From Chaetorhynchus papuensis (lineage: Eukaryota > Chordata > Aves > Passeriformes > Rhipiduridae), in the NCBI GenBank assembly GCA_013396525.1, contig VWYX01000013.1, positions 1,149,888-1,213,887 of the forward strand: 64,000 nucleotides of DNA. Reading direction: 5' to 3'. The notes under the pieces are model-generated. The model made no database searches. It was not told where the DNA came from and saw nothing but the letters and a program-made list of their open reading frames with translations. Made by a program: the position numbers and the translations under genes. Each line of letters starts with the position of its first letter. Position 1 is the first letter of the stretch. Below, piece by piece: positions 1 to 13,293 of the stretch.

Positions 1-2318
1 ATTAAGTTAAAGCAGAAGTGTAGCTAGTGGTAGCTCTGTGGCCACTGTTCTTTGTGCTTGCCGTGGGATCTTTGAGTCTGGCTTCCATTTGTAGCATGCA
101 AGACCACGAACCTGCCAAGGTTTATGCCATGTTACAATTGAATGCTTTATTTTAAAATCTTCATGAAGAAAGATACTAGGAAACTTTTTCTGTAATGTCT
201 ATTTTATTTCCAGCAGCTGTCTGTAGGCTGTTCTTTTAGAGCCACAGTTAGAATAATTGATACAGAACCTTTTGAGGTGGTAAGGAATGTGATACTTCAG
301 ACCATCTGCAAAATGGTGGCCTTACAGGAAAAATCAAATGAATAAAAGGAGCTCTAGGTACTCACTATATTAATCTTTTTTTCTTTTTCTATGATCTTCT
401 TTCTTTAACCTGTAATAGAGCTCTAACCTTTAAATGTTCTCTGAGTTGAACAATTTTTCATGATACAGCTGTCTGAGGATTGTTTTAGTTCAGTTTAATA
501 TATCTTTTGATTCACTGCTGGGTTTTGGGTTTTTGGAGTTATTTGTGGGATTTAACTCCTTTGCCAGACAAGGGTTAATTAATCATAATTTGAATAATTA
601 CCAAATTATTCCAGTTGAATAAATGAATAAGACCCCCTTAGAAAAAACTCTTAACACCGCTGGTTTTTTCCAACAAATATCTGTTTGATGTTACTTTTCC
701 ATACCCCTTCTCTCAATAAAGTATAAACGTACCAAATCTGATTCAAAAGAGTTTTAAAAAAAAGCTGAATCGCATATTGATGTTTTCTTGATCTATTGAT
801 GTAACAATTTTCCCTCCACAATATCCAATCCAATAGCCATATGCACTGAAAGGGGATGATCCCATCCCACTTGATTCCAGACAAAGGCAGGGGCCATTTC
901 TTCTGCAGGCTTAGCACTTAATTGCACAGACACAGAGGTTGTCAGTTCCCTGGATGATCCAGGAGTGATGGTCGATGGCAGTGGAGGCTGTGCTGGTGCT
1001 GCCTCGATCCTGAGTCTTGCGATGCGGTGGCTGTTACTTCTTTGTACTGGGACAGGCTTTCATCCAAATTCTTAATGATCTAGCTGAGGCCATTGAGCCT
1101 GCAGAGTATTATTCCCTGATCCTCTCCCCACCCCCTCTACCCCCAGATTCTTTGGATAGTTTCCCAAAGATTTAGTGGCTTGAACTTGCTCCCTGCAGAG
1201 TCAGACAAACAGCACGGTTGACAAAACACAGGAGGCAGGTTTTGGAGTTGGAGGTAACTGCAGCAGCACTAAATATTTAAATGTCAACTTTAATGGAACT
1301 GTAGCTTAACTCTGAAAGAAATTACTTCACATCACCAGCCAGCTGAACCAACTCATCCTGCAGCTGCACAGGCTGATCTAACAAAAGGGATGGGAGGGAG
1401 ACAGTCAGGCCTGGGACCTCCCCTTTTGGCACCTTTGGACTGCCATAACTAATACGAAAATGCTAAAGGTTTACTTAAGACTTGGAAGTGTCTGATTTAG
1501 TTTTACATAATCTAATTTCTGCTTGCATGTACTTTCTCATTGCACTTTGTATTTACATGACAAAATTAGTTGTGAAGCAGAGAAAGGAGGAAATTAATTC
1601 AAAACCAAAATTTAAAAGTGCAAATAGGACTTTCCATAAATAATTAACCATTCAAAATATAAATATAAATGTAAATTTATTTTGGATCCTGATAGTGTCC
1701 TGATAGGTACATTGGTACCTTCTTATTTGACGTCCCTTTCCTAGGGAAATGCATGAGGCATAACAGGAATTCACTGTCTGTTCACACATTTGTTCCACCT
1801 TTATTTTCCCAGGCTTCAAAAACTGGGTCTCAAGTTAGAGAGCCCCATTTTGGCCCGTTGCTTGGATCAAGCAGGAAAGAGTCATTAAACAGGAGGGAGC
1901 AGGGCTGTTATGTCTGATGCAAGTTATTCGTCCTTTACTGGTTCTCTTTTGTCTGTTTAACCGTGGTTCAGCTGTTTCAGGACGACACTTTTCTTCCCAC
2001 AAGCTCTCTTAGCGCTGCTGATGTCCAGGTAGGCTCCCAGCTGAGCGGGCTTGCTGTCAAACAATCCAGATATCCCCACATGTGTGAGCAACGCGTGGGA
2101 CTTCACAAGCTTTGTTCACTGAAATGTGCAGGAGTTGATCTGCTTTGGGTAAAGCTGATGGTGTCAGGACGGATCCGAGGAAAAGCAGCTCATTCTGTTA
2201 CCTTGTTTATTCTGGGTGCAGTTATAATTTTCAAGCCACGGAAAGAGTGACTGACTTCAGCCTAGTCTAGCTCACAAGCCTTGTCTGGTTTAAAGTATCT
2301 TTTTGACCAGTTTTTTCT

Positions 2319-2350
2319 GGTTTTTCTTTCTTTAATAAAAGAAAGAAACC
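2319..2350. repeat. Imperfect inverted repeat (hairpin)
   Basis: The left arm at 2319-2333 (GGTTTTTCTTTCTTT) pairs with the right arm at 2338-2350 (AAAGAAAGAAACC), apart from two extra T in the left arm, around a 4-nt loop. The low-complexity T/C-rich arms suggest a chance or slippage-derived structure. No flanking target-site duplication was seen. Confidence 0.5.
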
Positions 2351-3805
2351 TTTTATTAGGGTTCCCTTTTATTATGGAAGGTGAAGAATAAAATCATTGG
2401 AAATTATGGTTTTAACTTTCTATCAAGCCTTTAACACTTAGCTTTTAATACTTAAATTTGCTGCTTTCCAGACTACTTCTTCCCTGTCCTGGCAGATACT
2501 GGAACACCCATTTTAGAGGTGAGATAGCTGTATGTTAGTCATCCCATATACATTGATGAATTATGAGTCAATGCTGTGTCATCTAAAAGCAGCCGTAGGA
2601 TTTGTGAGATTAGTAAAAGTTGCTCAGTTTCCTTCATTGTTCATCACAAGTTTGAGTAAGGAGGTAGCCCATGGTGGTAATTGTACTTCCAGCCTCAGGT
2701 TTAGAAATTAATGGTCAATATTTTATGTTAAAATAAGAAGGTTACTTTACAACTGAGAACAAATAGTGTATCAAATTAAAAATAAACTTGTTCTCCTGTA
2801 AGCTCTGTTCAAACAGTTTTACTGGTGGCTTTGTGAAGCTTGCTGGGATGTGCACTGAGTCCTGTACCTAGAAGATAATAGTCACTTACCCTCTGGAGTC
2901 CTAGTGAATAAATAATGTTAAAATTATTTCTTCTCTGCTAGTTTTGTCAAGCCACAATAATTACCTATATTTCACCTGACAGCATTCTTGCCTTTTCCCT
3001 AAGTTTTGACACCATGACACGTTTTATGGTTAGAAAACTCAATGCTCTAGCTCTGTGTTTTTGAGAATTAAATGTTTTCATTTATCTTAAGTCTGAAATT
3101 CAAAATTAATAGAAACAAAATCAGTAACTTCAAAATTAGTAATACAAAATATGATTCAGCAAGTGATGAATTTTTGTCTCCACTCCGTAACAAAGTAACA
3201 AATTCATTACTAAGGACGCTGCTGCAAATATAACGTCTCCTCTTATGTTTTCAAACTTAAATATTTTTGCTTTACACATTTCATTTTCTGCGAAAGTGTT
3301 AAAGTGATGTATAGTCATTATTTATCCAACTGTTAATATCACTGGTATAAGGGTTTCACATGGTAAGACCCTGCCAGTTGGTTCAGGCACCAGACTTTGG
3401 GTGAACTTGCATTCTCTTTATCTTCTCATCGAGCATTTAGGAAGGAATAGCGAAATCTGAGCTCATCCTCTGGGTTAGGCAGTCAGCTCCTGTGGCATAT
3501 CCAGCATAACTGCATCATCTTGCTATTTCCTCTGCATCCCATATTCACCTTCCTCTGCCTGGGGCCTGAGCCACTATACCACACAAGTGTTCCTGCCCTT
3601 GCTGTGAGCTCTGTCATGGACATTTTTTCATGTGAAAGGACTTTCCTGCTGGTCTTGAATTGCATCAAGAGGTTTCCCATGATAGAAAGGGGTGATGTAC
3701 TTCACTGAGGAAAGGAATTGCAACAGTCTCAAAGCAAGCAGAGTTCCATTTTTACCTGGTTATGTAAGGGTACTCCTGGGCTCTGGAAATAAATACATTT
3801 TTTTC

Positions 3806-3835
3806 TGTGTGTATATATATATATACACACACACA
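3806..3835. repeat. Palindromic microsatellite (TG)n(TA)n(CA)n
   Basis: A run of TG is followed by seven TA units and then CA units. Positions 3806-3831 form a perfect palindrome because the TG block is the complement of the CA block. Such tracts arise by replication slippage, can extrude cruciforms and are often length-polymorphic. Confidence 0.9.
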
Positions 3836-4609
3836 TTTAGGTGTCTATTTGTAGCTAAATGAAACTTAGAAAGAGCAGTAGTGTTTGCAGCTATACACAT
3901 TTGTAAGAGTTCTTCTCAAATGGTATGCACCTGTATGTGCTTGTAAACTAGTAGAGCTGAGATAATTTATGCTGCCTGGCCCTTAGCTGTTCTTATCAGT
4001 TAATCATGCTTTGTCATTCGTTCTCCTCATATGTCACTCTAGATGGTCTTTTTTCCCCCATTTCCCATATTATTCACAGGAAATGTAGATTTAACCCATT
4101 AAAGAAGAATATTTTTACTCCTTTATAGAGAGAAATAAAATGAACATTCACATTACAGTCCATACATTCCATTAAAATTAAACTTTTCACTGGCAATTCA
4201 GCACAACACAAGGAAAGAGGTGTAGATGAATCCTGTAAGTTTATCTGCATGTAGGCTGCTGGTTCGCAACTGGATTTATTTTGCTTTCTTTTGCAGTTCT
4301 AGCCACAAGTACGGTAGCATTGTTAATGCACCATATCTTTTAAAAACCCCAAACTCTTCCAAATCAGTTTTTGTATCTCAGATCACTTGAGCACCACATG
4401 AATGTGTAGAAGGAAGTATGTAGGTAAACAAAGAAAGAATATTGATATCCGTATGACTGAACTCTGTATCTTCTTTTTCTGTCTTTTGCATGCATGGTAT
4501 TTTGTTTGGAAAGACACTTAAAGAAAAAATGGTAGTTTCAGGATGAGAAGCAATGATTCAGGATGCAGGGCTGTGTCTCAAGCAGAGACTATTGGAAATA
4601 ATTTCCATC

Positions 4610-4633
4610 CAGGGAGATCCCAGGGAGATCCCA
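4610..4633. repeat. 11-bp tandem repeat, just over two copies
   Basis: The 11-mer CAGGGAGATCC occurs perfectly at 4610-4620 and 4621-4631, followed by the start of a third copy. It lies just upstream of a T run and the CR1 remnant. It is a simple local duplication with no evident function. Confidence 0.85.
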
Positions 4634-4667
4634 GCTCTTACCTTTTTAATGTTGGTGTGTTTTTTTG

Positions 4668-4683
4668 TTTTTTTTTTTTTTTT
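4668..4683. repeat. T16 homopolymer
   Basis: Sixteen consecutive T after a TTTTTTG interruption. It lies about 60 bp before the CR1-like remnant. CR1 elements normally end in a short 8-bp microsatellite and not in poly(A), so this run is probably independent of the CR1 copy. Confidence 0.85.
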
Positions 4684-4739
4684 AACATCCAGACAGAAGC
4701 AGCTTGGGCCCACTGACTCCTGCTCTTTCACCATGCTCC

Positions 4740-4950
4740 CTTATGAAGAGAGTACCTCCATCCTCTCTCTAAACTCTTTTTAGGTACCGGGAGACTATTA
4801 TTAGGTCCCTATGAGTCTTCTCTTCCCTATATTGCCCAAATCACTTCTTCAAACTTCTCTTCATGTGGCAAGTTCTCCAATATTTAAATCAGCCTGGTGG
4901 CTTTTCACCAGAATTTCTCCAGTTTGAACTGGAGGGACCAAATTGTTGAT
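4740..4950 (-). mobile_element. Degraded CR1 LINE fragment (3' part), minus strand
   Basis: CR1 is the dominant non-LTR retrotransposon of birds, and most copies are 5'-truncated. Read on the plus strand, this stretch follows the reverse complement of the CR1 3' region: a block near 4783-4822 of the form 'taccgggagactattattag' followed by 'tcttctcttccc', then 'atgtggcaagttctcc', 'cagcctggtggc' and 'tttgaactggagggacca'. These correspond to the CR1 segments read in reverse as 'tactggaaggc..attaggtc', 'ccttctcttctccaggctgaac', 'tggcaagtgctcc', 'ctggtggccctcc' and 'cttgaactgggggacc'. Many substitutions and small indels show an old, inactive copy. No open reverse-transcriptase frame remains. The ends are approximate; the diagnostic 3' octamer repeat was not found. 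The call rests on remembered consensus patterns, not an alignment. Confidence 0.7.
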
Positions 4951-7900
4951 ATTTGTCTACAATCATGACCTTGAAAATATTTGAAGAGAGCAATATATAT
5001 GAATTTGTGAAAGCTGTCATTTTTAGTGCTGCACTGTGTGTTATCATATACATGGTTTAAACTTGCTTTATGTAGCCTTGTATAAGAGATTGTATTAATT
5101 TTGTCTAAAGACATCTATGTTTTGTTGCATTGTTTAGTAGCATTAAAGCATTTCAGTTATACATGTCCATACTTTTGTACTTTCTATGGTATGAATATTA
5201 GGGTCTGGAGGAGTGGAAGACATAGATGTTTTGGGTTTTTTTTAACAAAATTAAAGGGAAAAATATATTCATTTGCTTTTTTATGTTTCCCACAATGCAA
5301 AACTGCTATTGTACCAACAAGCGCTGAACAGTGAGTGGTGGCTTTAAATAATCAACACATAATTTAATGTATTTTGAGGCATGAACACAGCATCAGTAGG
5401 GTTGTATACTGGAGTTGAACTGCAATCCCAGAAGGAATAGAAAAGATGTTTTTCAAGAAAATCCAACGATCGAAATTGTGCTATTGTCTTAAGACAATGA
5501 CTGACGGCATTTGTATTTTTTTATATATCCTAAACTCTGATGTTCTCTGACTCACATTAACCTCTTTCACAAGGATCACAAATCTTCAGAGGATCTCCTA
5601 TATCTATGTAATTTACTCTCTGTCAAACATATAAAACAAATCTCAGTAATACTTTCTGTAAGGAGAGGAAAGGAAATCTCTGTCGTGGCTGGCCCTGGCA
5701 GTTTGACTGTCCAGATGAGACAGATGTGAAAATCCAAGTTTCAACACTCATAACCATAGTTAGACTGACTCTTGGTTAAATGCATTAGCTCACAGAGTCT
5801 GTTTTTTGTGGGGTTTGTTTCAGCTTTTTTTTTGAGGGGGGTGGATTTACCCTGTCTCAAGATTATTAATAGTTACATTTTTAGATTAGATTAAATTAAA
5901 TAATCCAGGGTAAGATTAAATATTAATTAATCAGAGTAAGATTGATTAGTTTTAACTCCCTTTTAAAAACAAAATCAGCAGAAATCCTGGGCAGCAAAAT
6001 ATTGTTGCTCTTATTTCTTTCTTGTTACTGTGCTAAGCTTCACTTTGTAGCATATCCTACTTCAGTTATAGTTCTACCTGTCCCCTCTATCTTCTTCATA
6101 TTTCTTGATTTGTAATGCAGATCTTTGCTTCTGAGTACTTCATTTTTTACTTCCGTGTTCTTACATGATGTTAGAAATATTTCTGTATGAAGACCAATGG
6201 TGCAGGTAGACATTTTATCTATCTTCTTGCCTATGGGTTTATTTTTGTCCTTTTTGCTATACAGAACATGTCTGTCTTTTCCTTAAAATGTAATTATTTT
6301 AACAATATGTTCATGCGTGGTTTTGAATCTCACTCTGTTGGCATTACAGAGTAGAATCTGACAGCTGGGTAAGTCCTATTTAAGAGCATATTTTGCTAAG
6401 AACTACTTCCTGCAAAGAAAAACAGAAAATATATAAAGTCCTATTTAAACTGAAAAACTGGAAATGAACAACACCAGCTTTCTTTAACTTCCTTTCCAAT
6501 ACACAATAAAAACCTAGGAAAAGTGATTTGGGATTACACCCGTAGCTTCATTCCAGACTGCTGCATTTTTCTTTGCATTTTCTCTGTATGAGGAGGAAGC
6601 CTGTGTTTAGATTCTGACTAGTTTTGGTGGCAGAGTAAGATGTGGGGTCTCTCAGCACTAGGAGGAGCCAGGTTAAATGCCTCCCCCAGCCACTCTGACC
6701 TGTGTAGGATCCAGCCTTTAATCTCAGCCCCGCTTACACCACTTGGTTACAGTATCACCAGACCAATTACAGCAACATCCAGGCTTATCAGAAGTCTTGG
6801 CAGAGCAACAGCCAGAGCTATTCGCTTACCCTCGATGTTTCAGTAGCTTAAATTTGAGAATTCCGAAAACAACCTCATTGTTGCTGCTGCTGTTACTGTA
6901 GCTGGGCTGTGGACAAATGTAATTTTAGTGTCTGACTGATGCTGTCACTCTGGCATCTTTCACACGAGCAGGAATTTTATTGTACAGAAATTTAATCTGT
7001 CTGCCGTATCTTACAGGGTGGTTGTGTAGAACATGATGCTTCCTAAAGAAGAAAAATAAAAATTGTTGTTAGAAGAGACTTAGGGCAAAGACTCCTGAAA
7101 TGTTGTTAACTCTGAGGGGACAGACTTTTGAAAGCCAGTGCACAGTGCCAAACTCTTGTAATGAAAAGGTTTGGCTGAAATACCGGGATATATAGATAAT
7201 ATGGTCTCAGAAATTTTGCCAAGGAAACTCCAGTCAGAAATGTAGGAAAATGTCCAAGAGTAGGCCTCAGACATGCTGCATTCATTACCAGCAGCTGTGC
7301 ATATATGAAGTGTTTCTTTATGCCACAGAACCCAAACCACTGTGGCCTGTCACTGTCATTTTTATAGCAATTTGCTGGCTTTTTTTAGAAACAGGAAAAC
7401 ATTTAGCTAAAACAGAAGTTGAAATGACTGGCAGGAGAAAATTTAAGGGAATTTTAATGGCTACTGAGTGTGTACCTTAGAACTATGCTGAAAGGCGCAT
7501 ATATTTAAGACTTTTGTAATAAAACTCACTAAGAAAACAAAATTATGCTAATAGTAGTTTAATGTTTATTGTAAGTGACAGATGCATACCTTAAGATATT
7601 CCTTAAAAAGCCAGAAAGGTGAATGTGATATAACAGTGGTATTATTATTTGTAGCATTAGGATTTACAGTTATGTTTTCTTTTAAGATAAATTCAAATAT
7701 GCCTCCATTAGGGGGAGTTACACCTTCATCACTAAGTGCTTCAGATTTTCAGACATTGTTTCATATGATAGATTTTCTCTTGGATAGTTTTGTTAGCATT
7801 TAAAATACTCTATTGCTACCACTACCCCAATCTTCCTCTGTAGTGAGACATGTTTTTAACTTGTTTAATCAGCAGGCAAAAATTTGCAGCAAAGCAGAAG

Positions 7901-10900
7901 GTCCAACTTTATCAATATCTGAATGCTTCAGGGGAAAAAAAAGCTATTACAATAGTAAAAATATCTCTATTAATTGGAGGATTTTCCAGAATGAAATATA
8001 GATGATAGGATTTAGAAAACCTGAAGCAAAATTCTCTCTCTCAAGTAGTTTTTCCTTTGCCCATCCTTTTTTTTTTTTTTTTTCCCCATCTGTGAAACAG
8101 CTTCTGCCTCAGGGTAGTTCAGGAAATCTATCAGTGTCGGGTGTGTTTACTTTAGTACAGGAGGGTTTTAAACAGCAATGTGACCCTTGTGCTGGATGTT
8201 AGTATGAGTGTTCACAAAAAAAGGCAAAGAATACTGATGGACTTCAGTTGATAAATTCTTGTGCCAGGCTTTGGAGTATAATAGTTTTAGATGATGTATT
8301 GAAATCATGGAGTTACATGCCTGAGCACTCTCCATCTAGCTGTCCTGTGCAACGTGGATAGCAACAAATCCCTTTCCTTTATGCCGAGAACTGAAAACCA
8401 CAACCAGTTGGATTCTTCCCGGGATAAGTCCACTGTGCATTTCCCCTGCCATCACAGCAAGTGCCACTGTGCCTCTGCATAGCCCTTGGAGTATTTTTTC
8501 CAGTGTCTGTGGTCCAGCTGCAGGAAGCACTGGCTCCTGGAAATTTCAGAAGAATTTCTGGGAGGCCGCATAAGTAGAGAAAGGGATTTCCGACACCAGG
8601 ATTCTGGTATACCACAGTCGAGGGCCTGTCTCAAAATGACTTCGAGTATCAGTGCTCTGCTCTGCAGCACAGAGCTCTACTGGAGACTTTGTCTATCACC
8701 CCCACAAAGTTGTCGCCAGGGTAGGTGGACAAGATGAGAAAGGGCAATTCAAAGGAGGGATGAGCTCACGGCAGTGGCTCCTGAAGTTCATTTTTCAACA
8801 ATCACTGTCTTTGCCTAGATAAATGACTGAGTAGTGTAGGAATATACCACTCCCATTGTAGAAAAAAGTATTTGGGTCTCTGGGTGGTGGACACAGAGAT
8901 GTGAGAACAACGTATCTACAGAAAGTGAATTGAGACATTAAATGTGGACTAGAGGTCTTTCTTGTAATAAAATTAACATTTTTTGCTAGATTTTTCCGTC
9001 CAATTTTAAGAATAAGCTGTTTTCCATACTTTTCTATGCTTTTGACCTCACCAGCCAAATACTAAGCAAATGCAGTGAGATCACTATTTGAACTCTCAGG
9101 AAGCACAAGCATCCCCAGCAAACTGGAAGGAGCAAAGAGTCATCACAAAGTAAAGGAACATCCAGATTCTTGAGAAAGGGCTGACAATGCTTCCTGCAGT
9201 ATAATAGATAGCAGGGAGAAGCAAAGGCGAGTGCATGTGGAGAAATGCTTCAGGAAACAGTGCTGTAGAAAGAAACGTGAACACTGAGACACTGGTTATG
9301 CTCTCTCTGCCCAGTTACCAAGAGTAAGGATAGGTTTTTATAAATTCCATAATCTTCAGGACTTTTGCAATAACAGTTGCATTTTTTACTGAATATTGCC
9401 CCTTATCTTTGAATCCTTCTCCAGCAGGCTTGGCTCTGACCTTCGCAGATTTTTGGCCTCAAAATTGATTCAGTCACATTGGCATTATCAGTGCTAAATG
9501 CAGCTCCAGTCTTCCACGTAGTTTTTCATTTAGGGTTACACTTTGCATGCTTTGCTCCTAAGTGTCAGCATCTGGTGGGTGGGAAAAGTGGGGAAGGGAG
9601 GAGGAGGGGGTCTCTTTCCTGTGACTTGCACTGATTCATCAGGAGTCTGAAAACCTGTGTCATGCCATTATCTTTCGTATGCCCTCTGTATATACATACT
9701 GTATTCCGTTTCTTGATTTTCTTTGAGAAGTATCTTTTAGGCTGAATATTCTACTGCTTGTTCATGTTTTAAGGGCTCTTGTATGAGAGAATTCAGCTGG
9801 ACTTTGAGTTTCTTCTCTTGGCAAATTACACCAAAGCTTGCAAATCTGGCAGCACTTGTGGGAAGGTCTTTAGTGAAATGCAGTTAGCAAAATCATTTAG
9901 ATGATGGAATTAGGAAATGATAGTGATAAAGTTGGCTGCTGTGAAAATAGTAACTGACTGACAGAGCCAAACTATGATTTCTGAAGCTGTTTAACACACA
10001 TGGATCCATGGCAGTCTGACATCTGTGCAGAGGCATGCCAAGCAAATCAGTAGAGTATGAGGAAGAAAGTGGGAAGAAAGACTTATGGGACTATTGCATG
10101 TGATAATTTGTATGTAATATGCTGTGTTCTGGAAACTTGTGCAATGGTTAGCCTTGCTTGAAGAAAGTCAAGCCCAAGTGATGCTTGTAAGTCCTGCGGT
10201 ACAGCCTCATGCTCTATGTGTCAGCACAAAATATAAAGTAAAAAGCATTTTCTTCTCCTTTCCTCCCTGTTAAGTAAATGATAACTTTAAATTCTTGGAA
10301 GTGCCTGCACCCTGTATCTGAATATGCAACACCTGCTGGTATAGAGTAAAGCTATTTCACTAGCAGTTTGGCACGTTGGCAAATATAAGATGTGTTGGGT
10401 CGAATGTAGAAAATGATCGCCTTCTCTCTAGGACAATCAGTATCCAACAAATCCCTTCAAGGTGTGCCATAAATGCAATTCTAGATACCCTGCAGCACTT
10501 AGTCTTGTGCCTAACAACCCAGCTATCACCAGGCATTCATCCTCTGCCTGAATGTGTACCATGGGAAGGTTTGTTTATGTACACAGTTCTGAGTGGACTC
10601 AAAGCGTATATAAACCCTATTCTTATGCCTTATGAAAACCTTTTTTTTTTTCCTCCAAGGAAATGTAATAAGGTGTCTACTTAACAGCAGCCCAAAGTGG
10701 GGTTTTTTATATATATAAAACCAATTTAATATTTTGGAAAGTATTAATTTTATTTTACATGTATGATTCATATAACCATTTTGTATATAGACCACTTGCA
10801 GGGATATGGCTCACACCAGGTGTCAGAGGAGTGTGAAATAATTTTTATGCCATCTTTCCAAGGCAATAAATGTCATATAAGCATACAGAAGTGCAGATAG

Positions 10901-11400
10901 AGTACTTTTAGATGAACATTCTCAAACTGTATGTAAGAAATCTGTTTGACAGACTTACCCAAAGGATGACACTTTTTTCTGATCTTGCCAAACCAGCAAC
11001 TGTGTAAAAAGAAAATTTGCTCTGCTGGTTGGGTTTTTTCCCCAAAGAGTTATGATGTAAAGGGAGCAAGGAGAAACTGTAACTAGGAGAAAATAAATGG
11101 TTACTTTCTACTGAGCAAAAAAGAAATTTCTAAATGTCATAATTTTAGAAATTGCTAAATGACATAGTAAGTTTTCAGTCATCCTTCCCATAATAAAAAG
11201 ACAAAATAGAAGATGGACGGCAGCAGCTGAACCCACAGTCCCAGCCACATAGCTTGTGTCATGATCAGTATAATGCTTATTCCAAGAAATATGTGAAATA
11301 TTTTTTGTGAGAATCACACGGATATTGATTTTTTGTGTGTGTGTGCCACTGTTTTTGAAATGTCTTTTTAAAGATACAATTTCAGAGAAGTACCTTGAAC
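4951..11400. other. Non-coding tract
   Basis: No supported gene. It contains a T17 run at 8067-8083, an AT-rich patch with repeated TTAGATTA/GTAAGATT words around 5880-5950, and a stop-poor patch at 8336-8737 where frames on both strands happen to be open (see findings). None of the translations shows a domain or membrane pattern that I recognise. Confidence 0.65.
8067..8083. repeat. T17 homopolymer
   Basis: An uninterrupted T run followed by CCCC. No retroposed gene was recognised on its flank, so it is treated as simple sequence. Confidence 0.85.
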
Positions 11401-11558
11401 TTTTTCCTTTTCTTTTTTCTTTTTCTTTTTCTTTTTCTTTTTCTTTTTCTTTTTCTTTTTCTTTTTCTTTTTCTTTTTCTTTTTTTTTCTTTTTCTTTTT
11501 CTTTTTCTTTTTCTCTTTTCTTTATCTTTTTCTTTTTTCTTTTTCTTTCTTTTTCTTC
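11401..11558. repeat. Polypyrimidine (CTTTTT)n tract
   Basis: The plus strand is pure C/T from 11401 to 11523 and, after one A at 11524, again to 11558. The core is a 6-bp CTTTTT array with occasional CTTTT and T-run variants. The array is mirror-symmetric, which is the requirement for intramolecular triplex (H-DNA). Its translation as long Phe/Leu/Ser runs is an artefact. Expect length polymorphism and assembly uncertainty. Confidence 0.95.
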
Positions 11559-12508
11559 ATATGATCAGAATACAAGTTAAAATTTTCTAGAGGTATGAAA
11601 TTCCAGATTTATCATTAAGAATGGAGTGTTTTTTCTTAAAACTTATTCTCTTATACTGATAGGATTGCTCTGCTGGTGGTCTTTACCGATTCTAAGAGAT
11701 TCACAATTGGTAAGTTCGTTCACAAAAGCCAATTCTTTTTGACAGACCTCTATACAAAACTATTTTACTCTAAATGGATTGTTTCCAACAGCCTATACAT
11801 ACCTTGTTTGTTATGAGATGTCCTGTATCTCATGAGTTTACATACCAAATTGACCTCTTTTCTCTTACAGTTACATTTTTATGTCATTTTCATTTGCAGT
11901 AAATATCTTCCTCTTTTTCTTTCTGAAAAAAAAAGTGTGAATTTTTAATTAAAAAAAATAATCCAGTAATCCAGAGGGATTTAGAGCTGTGGACCTAAGT
12001 ATTAAATGTAAATGAAAACTTAGTCAGTTGGAAGCTGCTTATTATGAAGATTAGACACTCAGTCTCCAGTTCAGTGCATTAGCTGTGGAAGCAACTGCTT
12101 CTTTGCCTTCCTTTGCAGACGAGAGCAGTGAGCAGCAGCTGCTGATAGAGGGTACAGAGAAAAATGGGAAAACTGTGATAAACTGAGGGAGGAAGGGATG
12201 CAACTCTGTGTGTTTTAGGATCTTTTCTTTCAGGGTCCCAATGATGTGTTGAAGTGAGTGTCGCAAATACAAACAGCTTTCAGATTCACAGCTCAGTTTA
12301 AAGAGAGATGCACGGTTCAGATTACAGTTGGATTTTTCTTTCTTAAGTGAAGGGTTTAAACTTTTCCTAAACTACTACTGCCTTTTCCTCAAGAATTAGG
12401 TAAAATGACCTGAAAACATTAGAGCATTATTTTTTTATCACTTCATCTCATTACTGTTATTCATATAGCAGTTCTCCTGAAATAAATAGAATTAACCCTT
12501 TTGGTTTG

Positions 12509-12533
12509 TTTTTTTTTTTTTTTGGGGGGGGGG
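12509..12533. repeat. T15G10 homopolymer junction
   Basis: Fifteen T are followed directly by ten G. Back-to-back homopolymers are slippage-prone and error-prone in sequencing, so the exact lengths should not be trusted. Confidence 0.85.
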
Positions 12534-13220
12534 CTATTTCTTTCAAAGGGCTCATTGATATATCATCTAATCCCCCAGAACCTTCATGAAAATTTCCTTC
12601 TCCTCCTCCTCACTTAGCTGTACTATAAGATAAGGAAAGCATGTATTCTTTGTGTTTCCAAGAACTGTGTTAATCACATCTGTGATATTTCAGATTTTGG
12701 GGATGGAGGTATTCCATCCACAAATTTGTGTTTTCCTATACCTTTATATATGACCAATTAGTGTAGAGTAGGATGATTCTAATTAGGGCAGTGTACTGTT
12801 AGGGAGCAAAAATCTAAGTACTGATAAACAAATATATTTTGCATTTTTTACTTGGCCTTGCACTGCATTGAGCTTGCTGGGAAATTTGTCAAGGAACAAA
12901 GGAACATTATTTACTTCAACATATGAATCTACAGCATTCAAAAATCACAGTACAAATGTATACTGGGTAGTTTTGGGTTGCTTCTTATGAAAAAACCCCA
13001 CTCGTAACCCACTTAAATTCAAGAAATGTGTCATAATTTAATCCTTTTTTTGAAAGGACTATATTTTTGCTATAACTCTTGCCCTACCACAGTTACATCT
13101 ACTTGCTTACAATTTCCACTTGTATTTTTAGCGAAATACTGATCTGAAACTGCAAAATTCTCAATACAGTCTTGGAAGGGGTTATAAAAACTAGAGTTAT
13201 GCTTTATGTATGTAAATGAA

Positions 13221-13293
13221 AAGGGAAAAAAGTTTATTGTTTTCAGATTTGAACCTAAAAAGGAAAAAAAGTTTATTATTTTCAGATTTGAAC
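13221..13293. repeat. Tandem duplication, about 39-bp period, two copies
   Basis: Copy 1 covers 13221-13254 and copy 2 covers 13260-13293. Both contain GGAAAAAA, then AGTTTATT, then TTTTCAGATTTGAAC, with one substitution and a one-base A-run difference. The copies are joined by a short AACCTAAAA-type spacer. The near identity indicates a recent local duplication. Confidence 0.9.

Larger units (their letters stand above)
1..4609. other. AT-rich non-coding tract
   Basis: No supported gene. Open frames here stay under about 100 codons, start at arbitrary points and encode no recognisable domain. The DNA is AT-rich with many short T and A runs, as expected of avian intronic or intergenic sequence. 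The only structured elements I noted are an imperfect hairpin near 2319-2350 and a TG/TA/CA microsatellite near 3806-3835, both listed separately. Whether this is intron or intergenic DNA cannot be decided without transcript data. Confidence 0.7.

Noticed and set aside
6350..6369. Splice-like pair enclosing 19-20 nt near 6.36 kb
   Set aside because: Weak pyrimidine tract before the AG and no other support; such pairs arise by chance at this rate.
10376..10684. 102-codon plus-strand frame
   Set aside because: No recognised protein and its start is not supported; treated as chance.
11307..11580. Phe/Leu/Ser-rich open frames
   Set aside because: Direct translation of the CTTTTT repeat.
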